Positions 55,626-64,000 of a DNA stretch of 64,000 bases are shown here, piece by piece. A program made the position numbers and the translations under genes. This DNA comes from Sipunculus nudus (taxonomy: Eukaryota > Annelida > Sipuncula > Golfingiida > Sipunculidae). The stretch covers positions 27,211,519 through 27,275,518 of the forward strand of contig CM049306.1 in NCBI GenBank assembly GCA_026874595.1, written 5' to 3'. Every line of letters starts with the position of its first letter. Position 1 is the stretch's first letter. Below the pieces are notes generated by a model that did not search any database, was not told where the DNA came from, and saw nothing but the letters and a program-made list of their open reading frames with translations.

Positions 55626-58600
55626 TCTGTATAGGAAACCTCTGAATGGCTAATTAACTAATTAATTGGTTGTTTGTGTTGACCTCTGTTTAGACAATGA
55701 TAATTAATTCACACTGACTACCACTGATGGCTGCAGCTGGCTGACTCTAACAATGATAATGTAGGCGCTCACGTAGCAAAATCCAAATCCCGTAGTTATT
55801 GAATGCCCAAATTGAGATAGCACTTATTTTCACTTAATTTAGGTGAAAGCTTATGGAAAAAGTTAGGTAACAAATTTTATCAACCCCTAACCCCCCAAAA
55901 ATCCAAGATGGCCGCCATCATAATAAAAAAGCCTAGATATTGCTTTGATATTGTAACTATCGCATCAAAATGATAATATTGGATCGATTTATAGGATTTT
56001 GAATGTGTACTGGTAATGTCAACTACTTCAGGAGCTGTCCAAAGGTTAGGGAGGGTATTCAAGGTCAAAGTCAAATTTATTTACCAACCTTCGATCTTCA
56101 GAATAACATTAGACATCTTGGGTACCACGCTGTCATATATTATGTAATCTGATTTTCAAATAGTCAACATTATAAATAATTGTCTTGGCAGAATAATATA
56201 TCATAGGGACTATATTAAAATACATTACACTAAGGTACTTTCATATGGTTTTCAAATGGACCTTAAAGGTGCCCATTCACCTACCTTTTTGGAAGAGTTT
56301 TGTGATTTCTGGCTTCTCTGTGTATATGTTAATGATCTAAAGCTTATTCTGGTTTTGGAAAATTCTTATAATACCTCCGTGAAAGATATATGAACTTGTT
56401 GATCAACAACATGTTTGTAAACACAGCAATGTTGACAAAAGGGGAACAAATGTAACCTAACATGGTATGTGGCATATATGCGGAGGCACAAAAGGATATA
56501 TTTGTTGCAAAACGCCATTTGCAAAACTCTCGACTTGCTGTTCGATGCCATTGTTGAATTTGTTTTATTTTAGCATATTAATATTTTGACATATTATAAA
56601 CACGTTGATATAAACAAAACGAACAGCCTGTTTGCGTGATATCAACGTTTCTGGCCTATTTTGAATAAAATCTCCAAGGGGTTACCTTCAGTGATTTATT
56701 GCTTAGTATTAATCGTCAATAGTATTAATGCGAAACAACCCTTTGAAATAACGTGTTACATATTTCACACAATGATGATGCTCACATATGAAGTATTAAT
56801 CAACATTAGTATTATTAAGAAACAACAATTTTGAAATCAATTTGTGCGGTTAGTAAAAAAAGATTGAAACAGCCTTGTTGATCCTGATACAGGAACAAAC
56901 TATGACATGTTAACTATTCCAGACGCCTGGTACACTTCGAGGAGCTTTAGTAGACACCTTTGTCTGAATATTTTTGGAGTTAACCTGAATATTGGCGGAA
57001 GTAGGTCAGCTATTATTTTAACTGTCACAAAAAGATTGAAATAGTAAAACAGAAAATTATGCTGCCCTGACAAAAGAAGACAACACATCTGCACGTGCAC
57101 AGGGTCATACTGGTGTGGTCCATAAAAAAATGTTAAGTGTGTACATGTAAATGGCATCTGGCGAATTCAAATACATGTACCTTTAAGAATCCCGTAGGTT
57201 AATGTCGGATAATCGGGACCAAGATGGGCAGTGGAGTATATAATACAAGGATAATTGTTTCAAATGACCATATATATGTATGTAGGTAAAGTGAAAATGG
57301 ATTTATCTTGAACATGGTTGAAATTATGTATTATATGTCAATCCTAAGGCACGGCAATGCCTGAAAAACAGTCAGTGGGAACATCAGAAATACTTTTTTT
57401 CTGCTACAGTCCTATTATATAAATTATTTGGTGAAACCATAGACCATGCAACTACAGAGGCCGATGATGCTGTGTAAGAAATTTAGTGTTAAATTGGGCA
57501 ATCAGCGCCGCTCTTCTAGAGTACGAGAAACAATGGAAGATCTCTGGTGAAGGTTCCCTCCTTAATTTGGAAACACCCTACTGCCTGATCATAGTCTTTA
57601 TTACATGTTGATTCATGTGTTTCCAAGTTAACCACTCACAAAATATCAACAAATTTAATTTTCGTGGTAAAATAATTGATGTGAAAGTCTATGTTTAACT
57701 TTGCAAATTTAACTTCTGCAGTCTAGGCAGAGCACATGTAACAGTAACAGCCGACACCAACCCAGACTGGGCGCCCTGCAGACTAACGGGAAGGTTGTGC
57801 CTCACTCAGACATGAGTGCAATGTGGGGATCTATACCCTGGTGTTATGACCATGCAGAATGCAATTAAGGAAAGACCCCTTTCCTAAGTATACAAATATT
57901 TAGATGTTAATTTATGGAGCAAATCACACATACGTCAATTAATAATTTAATTGCTCAGGAATATAAAATATAATCTGAAAACAAAAACAAAATCATGAAT
58001 AAACGGGAAAAGTTTTCACCACTTGAAACAGCTGATGGTTTACATTATTATGACATTTGCATCCTCTGGTTGATGCACACTCGACAATGATTCCATCCAG
58101 GCGGAATGGTAAGGTCGTGCCCAACAGCAATGTTTCACTCACAAACGAGTACGCCGTTCGGGGGATCCTCGGTGGTTTGACCCAGCAATGGGGATGATTA
58201 CGCACCCAGGACCCGCTGGTGCAGTAGTCATTGGGGCTTGGTGAATGCCAGGATATAAAATGAGAGGAAGCGTGTGATACTGCCCTGTCACGTAGTCCGA
58301 AACCGGAATATAAATCTGCAGATGTACATATATGTAGTTACGTTGCATTAACAAATGGAGGCGGCTACCTCCACCAAAAAAAAAAAGATTATAAAAAAAT
58401 TCCTTCTGGCTCAGACCTAAGAGTGAACAGTAACCACACTTCAGGCTTCAGTAGATATGTTCAACAAGATGCAATGTCTTGTACATACACATGACAGAAT
58501 AATCACATTAATATTAATCTAAATTGAATAAAGTAAAACATGTCAAAATGTGTAAATAAGATTGTTAGTGTGCATGTTTAAAGTGGGTCCAAATCAGTCA

Positions 58601-58649
58601 CTAATGAAATGGCGGCTCATTTTTCCAAATGGATAATTTAAAGGACGAA
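55626..58649. other. Non-coding stretch, nothing recognised
   Basis: No ORF with protein features and no repeat pair was seen. Confidence 0.35.
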
Positions 58650-58654
58650 AGGTA

Positions 58655-58845
58655 AACAGCAATAATGTATACTGCATGAATTCATGAAAAGTATTCATGA
58701 ATGTGAATACTTCTGCAATGTATTTGAATACGAATACAAGTACTTTTTTACTTTTTACAAAAGTATTCGAATACGAATACGAATACTGCAAATACCTGTA
58801 TTCGAATACAATGAATACGAATAATGAATACGAATACCCCATGTT
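58655..58845. repeat. Cryptic (GAATAC)n region
   Basis: GAATAC/GTATTC hexamers in both orientations, giving local dyads such as GTATTCGAATAC. Confidence 0.75.
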
Positions 58846-58847
58846 TG

Positions 58848-58849
<2 letters not shown>

Positions 58850-58907
<58 letters not shown>
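58850..58907. repeat. (TA)n microsatellite at an inverted-repeat boundary
   Basis: Interrupted TA tract directly outside the inverted repeat that starts at 58908. Confidence 0.95.
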
Positions 58908-58908
<1 letters not shown>

Positions 58909-59160
58909 GTTTAGGACTTGAACACACTTACTTGTGTCCGACCGTCCTGTTGTGTAAGAGCCCTTGTGAGTTGGATTACGTTCCAGTATGACGCAGATCG
59001 ATTCGACGCATGTGTTTTCAGATCATCTGCAGAGACGCAGCTCAATCAGACACGGTTCATTGCTCATGCCTAGAACGCGCTCACAGATGTAGCCCAGTAC
59101 GATGCGGTTCAGTGCTAATGGTTGTGTAAACACACCACACGGCGCGCCGGGCAAGCTATA
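58908..59160 (+). repeat. Inverted repeat, left copy
   Basis: Begins AGTTTAGGACTTGAACACAC, then TTACTTGTGTCCGACCGTCC. The first 65 bp match the reverse complement of 63344-63408 well. Similarity weakens inward, although both copies keep a GACGCAG/CGTACTG-rich, GC-richer character. Confidence 0.7.
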
Positions 59161-60706
59161 TACTGCTCATGGTTTACTCAAATTAATTTGTTAAATAGAG
59201 TATGACACTGTGGTTTATTAACTTGCATAATTTATTCTTGTTTGACTTGAAATCAACTATGTCTTGTTGAATGTCATCGGAAAACGGGTATTGTCGTGTA
59301 TGGAATTTGATAGAATGAAGGCGAAATTCAGAATTGTTCATGATACTCCATGCAACGAAAATAATATATGCTGTTTTTCTGGATAAGTCACATGGACACC
59401 TAAATTCAGATAGAATTAAAATCGATGCAAAACGTATTGAAACGTGTGGGCCAAAATCTGAAAATAGAGAGACAATTACGAGAGAGATGCAATCGTACTG
59501 GACTACTTCGGTATAGACGACTTTGACTTTGACATTTCGAATGGACGACAATTAATCCGAGTACTTAATAAGGAGTTAAAGTGTAGGTGATTGTGGGCCA
59601 ACTACCATTAAGTGAATCTGTTTCATAATTTTTTTGGGGGCAAAAATCCAGTTATTTTCAAACACGTTTTGGAATGGTTGTGGTCGGCCTTTGATTCACA
59701 GCCGACCTTGTGGGACGACGCGCCTGACGTTTGGCCTGCTTTTGACCAGACGGATTGCCGCGGTGGATGGTAAAATAAATATAAATGGTACCAATAAAGA
59801 TTCTACTACAATTGTATATGTGTTTTTGTGCATGTGTATGTTTGCGGTTTTAAACTGCCGATCGGTGCATTTTGCTTAATAGTTAATGGCTACTAATCTC
59901 CGTTCCTGGACGACACATTTACTTTAAACTTGTTTATTTAAAAAGGGAATGTATATCGACAAAATTAGTTTTTGTATACACTTTACTTTTTTTAAGTCCT
60001 CGATTTCATGCATAGTTTGTTTGATAATTTAATTCCTGTTTGAGGTAGATATTTTCTTGAAGCGAAATTTCATATAGTGAAATAAACAAAAATGAACCAT
60101 TGTACCAGTAATCATATGTGTTAAGAGTGAAAATATGTAACGTTCAAGCTTTATCTTTTATATTAATTAAATATGAAACAATTAATATCACTGGTAGTGT
60201 TACCATTCCCTATGGTTTGTTATAAAAAATTATTTGCCTTCTTTGTTGACCCTTTGATGAGATTAATGTTGTAGTAACAATAACTATTGACTTCTCAGTC
60301 GCTAGGCCTCCGCTTATTGAGCAGATCCTTAATCAACCCACCATAAAGCTAACATAAAGTCGGACAGAAGGGTTGGCAGAAAGAATGAGAGAAAAGGAAA
60401 ATAAGAAAATGAATGACAGAAAGAACGGAAGAAGGAAAATGATATATTATTGATAGGCAAATTTATAGGAGAGTTTGACTTGGAAAGAAAGAGAAAAATA
60501 GAAGTACAGGTGATAGATGAATAGACAGAAAGAGAGAAGGACAGAATGACAAAAGGGAAGAAAAGGAGCGAGAAAGAAAGAAAGATGAAAAGAAAGAGTA
60601 AGAACAGTTAAAACACACAGAAAAAATGGATAAACAGCACAAAATGGAAAAAGGTGCAATTAAAAGAGAAAGAAAGAAACAATTAAGAACATGTGTCATG
60701 CGTGAT

Positions 60707-60756
<50 letters not shown>

Positions 60757-63169
60757 AACTAATTTGGAAAGTGAATGATTTATCGGAATGAAAGAGAACA
60801 TTACACTATATAATGAAAATGCAACTATATATGTTCGAATGGTTATATGTTTTACTTCACTGGACATATTGGACCAACTGATCTAGATATATCGTCGGCC
60901 GATGTTCTATTCAATTGTAAAATTTTCGAATTTACATTAAAATGGACAGAATCGAGACATATTAGTGACAATTTATAAGTCCAATATTTTGTCTTTTAGA
61001 AGTGCTGGTAATTTTTTTCTACAAAAGCTATTATATTTTTGAGACCTACATATGTTAACGGGGTTGCTTTCATCACAGGGCGTCACGTTAACCTGGGGGA
61101 AACCCCCTTTATGTAATATAATTAAGCTGTTTCATGTAGCTGAAAACCACTCTGCCAAGAAGGGTTCTCTTAAAATGTTACACAAACATTAATCCACCCC
61201 TGATCATGTAACCTTTGATGTGATTATTAAGGCACGTGCAACCATAACTATCTTAATAAACATTACAACATCTGCATTGTCCATATTTATTATACGCAAA
61301 ACATTTGATCCGAAGTGGCGATAAAATGAGTCCTTGGTCCAGACTGAATGTTTTCATTCTTGAACAACGCTTTCTCAAATTTATATGTAAGATGATAATT
61401 TGATGTTTGCTTAATTTCTTTGTAAATTTTAACAAATGAACTTGATAGTGTAGTGGTATCACAGAATACAGCTTAATATATCGGTAATAATATCTTAACC
61501 GTATGGTGTATATATCCGATTAATGATCTCTGTTTCATTTTATTGGTTATAACATTTTCCTTTTACTGCTCAGATCAGCATGCACATATGCTCCCTCGCG
61601 GCATTTATTTGACTTCAAATATGAATGAACTTTGTATAATTTTAGCAGGTGTAAAGAGCTTAGTCACATAGTTATATATTTTAATATATAAGCATTTAAA
61701 TTATACTTTTAAATGCCCCTGATATTTGAAATGGTAAAATACAATATGCATATTGTTGAATAAAACAGGGCCTTGAATACGCATTATAATTCTCAAAATT
61801 AATTATCAGTCCGGAGTATAATATCTACCATTATCATTAAATGAATTAGGCCAATTAATTCCATGCACAGCAAGAACCGGGACGATTCATGCTTTTGTAT
61901 ATAAGACCTATCACCTATGTACTTTCACCAAACTTTAAAAAAATAGCTCTGAATGGTACCGGTTGCGGAGAAATTCCAAAATTTAGTTTCAATATAATTT
62001 TTACCTTATTTGGTTCACAATTATCTTAAACACTATGAGGGACTCACATTAAACTGTCTCTCAAGATGTCTTTGACGTATTTCTTTTTTTTTAACTGATG
62101 AATACGTATATATATTAAAGTTTAACATGCTATATATTAACATTGGTAATAATGACGTTATATGAGCGATAATAATGTATTAATAGAAAATAGGCTCCGT
62201 TAGCCATAATAATTTAATGGAATCATTTTGTTATTAAGCTAATATCTTTGGTTATCTTTTAGAAATGTACCTTTTTCCTATCCTAATCAAGGTCTGTAAA
62301 TGATATACTAAAAATATAACATTCTTGTTTCAATAAAAACTTTTCCTTCTCCTTTACTCTCTCTCCCTCTCTCTCCCTCTCTCTCTGTCTCTCTCTTTCT
62401 CTTCTCCTCTTTCTCTCTCTCTTAATAAATCAATCATGTTTATGGATCTGTACAATTAGCACAAGCAGCGAATACACCATGCAATTCAGGTCATTGTTTT
62501 TGCAAGACTTATCTCATAAATGGTCAGAGGGCCTTTGTTCCCGTGTAAATCAGTAGTAAATTTGTAGATTTAGTCAGGTTTTAAAGTGTTTATAAATTAA
62601 AATACGTTCACTCATTTTTTTAACGTTATATTTTTCATTTGAGGAAACACATTAACATATATCTGTGGGAAAATCCCCCAGAAAATAAAAGAAATACGTA
62701 TTAAAGTATAAAATAAATAGTTTAATGTGTATTTTCTTAGCTTGTTTTTATTTTTTTTGTCAGGGCTCAAGTACAACGATCTGTTAAATCTACACACAAT
62801 CAGTAATCAAATAATCACACACCTGTATCTTCACGAACGTATATGTGAAACGTCGTCAAGCCGAGATGACGTCAAACCCGAAATCGTCCAGTTCTAATAT
62901 AATTCTGTCATAATCAAGCATGTCATTTAGGCGAAATCAATTATATTCTGTTTGTTATTCATTTGATTAATTTATAAAACTCAAATATTCCCCCATACGT
63001 GGATACATTGTATTTGTTTGAAATAGCGGGTCAATGATGCATGTCTATCAGGCGCTCTTGAAATACTCATATGAAAACATCGGTATCCGGACAGTTTATT
63101 TTTGTCCTTTTGGTTAAATTATAGTTTTTAAAACGTTTATACTATTGAATTGAACCTCTGTATCGTCCT
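59161..63169. other. Interval between inverted repeats, no gene recognised
   Basis: AT-rich. It contains GAAAG/AGAGA-rich sequence (60370-60700), (GA)n at 60711-60754 and a CT-rich tract at 62354-62422. The longest open frame is 122 codons on the minus strand (59183-59551), with no recognisable domain. Confidence 0.4.
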
Positions 63170-63408
63170 AATGGACAGGCGATACACGCCCTGCCCGGGT
63201 TACGTGTCGCCGGGCTACGTCTCAACGGGCGCAGCTGTGGTTAACTGGGCGGAGCGTCTCAGGGAGCTGCGTCTAACGAGCTGTGGAATCAGCCATACGT
63301 CCTATCGAGATGCGTCGTACTGAGATGACACCGCGAGTTGGGGCTCTCAAGGGCCCTTACGAAACAGAACTGTCGGACACAAGTAAGTGTGTTTAAGTCC
63401 TATAAACT
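63170..63408 (-). repeat. Inverted repeat, right copy
   Basis: Reversed, it starts AGTTTATAGGACTTAAACAC then ACTTACTTGTGTCCGACAG, matching the left copy at 58908. It is GC-richer than its surroundings. Confidence 0.7.
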
Positions 63409-64000
63409 GGGTATATTACAGCTCCTTTCATTAGCTGTGCACTTTACAACCCCACGGGTTTTACATATATATATATTTATATCAGAATCAGCATGGTCCA
63501 TTTAAAACTGTGCCAAGATTAAAATTTCTATCCGGACCGGTCCAGATTACAAGCCATTGGAGGAGACTTCAGGATTACAGTCTGGTCAGGTCAAATTAAA
63601 ATCCTTAAAGTTCTCATCTACTCCTAGGATGGCCTGATCCTCATATGATCCTGAACCATAGAGTATCTGATATTAAACCCACAGATTTAACTTGTATAAT
63701 ATTATTATTGTTGGTATATTAACATATATTTCAAACAGAAAAAGTCTTTACCTATATGAGCTCAACAGTTATAATATTGTTTATATAATATATAGATGTA
63801 TTCATGTGCAGTTTATGAATTATATCTGATTTATGTAATTCATGGGAATTTTAAAATTTATTTGCTAATAGTTTACCTATAAAATGAATAAAAAGTCTTA
63901 CATATTAATTTTACCTCCACTTCAACATGGATGATCAAAGTATTTATGTCTCTCCTCCCGTCTGGTGATTGGTCTGTCGTCGTCGTCCATGGTCAGCGGC
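63409..64000. other. Non-coding; possible exon start at the window edge
   Basis: At 63991-63989 on the minus strand an ATG in ACCATGG context opens MDDDDRPITRREERHKYFDH and stops after 22 codons. It could be the start of a short exon or chance. Nothing else was seen. Confidence 0.2.

Noticed and set aside
59183-59551. 122-codon minus-strand frame as a host gene
   Set aside because: No recognisable motif, AT-rich composition and no splice or polyadenylation context. It may be worth a database search but is not callable from sequence.

Overview
Eukaryotic, AT-rich, intron-bearing, repeat-dense sequence. Dinucleotide microsatellites, tRNA-derived SINE-like copies, Tx1/L1-type LINE and Ty3/gypsy relics, and many non-autonomous elements with internal tandem repeats suggest an invertebrate, most likely a mollusc and perhaps a bivalve. 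That placement is inference; no marker gene is present. No prokaryotic, CRISPR or operon-like features were seen.

Host genes are sparse. A 66-codon C-terminal coding segment of unknown identity ends at 202 (+). The one clear gene is a glutamine-synthetase-fold (lengsin/GS-like) gene on the minus strand. Its start exon is 47466-47601 and its large terminal exon is 40301-41475, separated by an intron of about 6 kb that is packed with transposons.

Layout. 0.2-9.9 kb: AT-rich DNA with (TA)n tracts and two copies each of three dispersed repeats (called A/C, B and D here). 10.4-12.4 kb: a minisatellite of about 47 units of 41/43 bp. 13.0-15.0 kb: a hAT-like MITE, repeat C and a tandem-repeat element. 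15.2-18.8 kb: a decayed Tx1/L1-like LINE (minus) with a MITE nested in it. 19-20.2 kb: two diverged direct repeats. 22.1-22.6 kb: an element with TIRs and GACA repeats. 23.2-25.8 kb: a broken gypsy element (minus). 27.3-39.0 kb: a complete but dead LTR retrotransposon with both LTRs, PBS and PPT. Its gene order is gag-protease-integrase-RT-RNase H (Gmr1 type) and two unrelated-looking elements of about 2.5 kb interrupt it. 40.3-47.6 kb: the GS-like gene, whose intron holds a CpG-rich foldback element with another element nested in one arm, SINE copies, and more copies of the family that hit the retrotransposon. 49.8-52.0 kb: a Tigger/pogo-like deletion derivative and a small related MITE. 54.9-63.4 kb: mostly non-coding, with (GA)n duplications and a pair of inverted repeats 4.5 kb apart.

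The strongest points for follow-up are the Gmr1-type element with its SCAN-like gag region; the family of palindrome-ended, tandem-repeat-carrying elements with termini in at least five places; and the self-nested foldback element, whose second arm gives the exact empty site.
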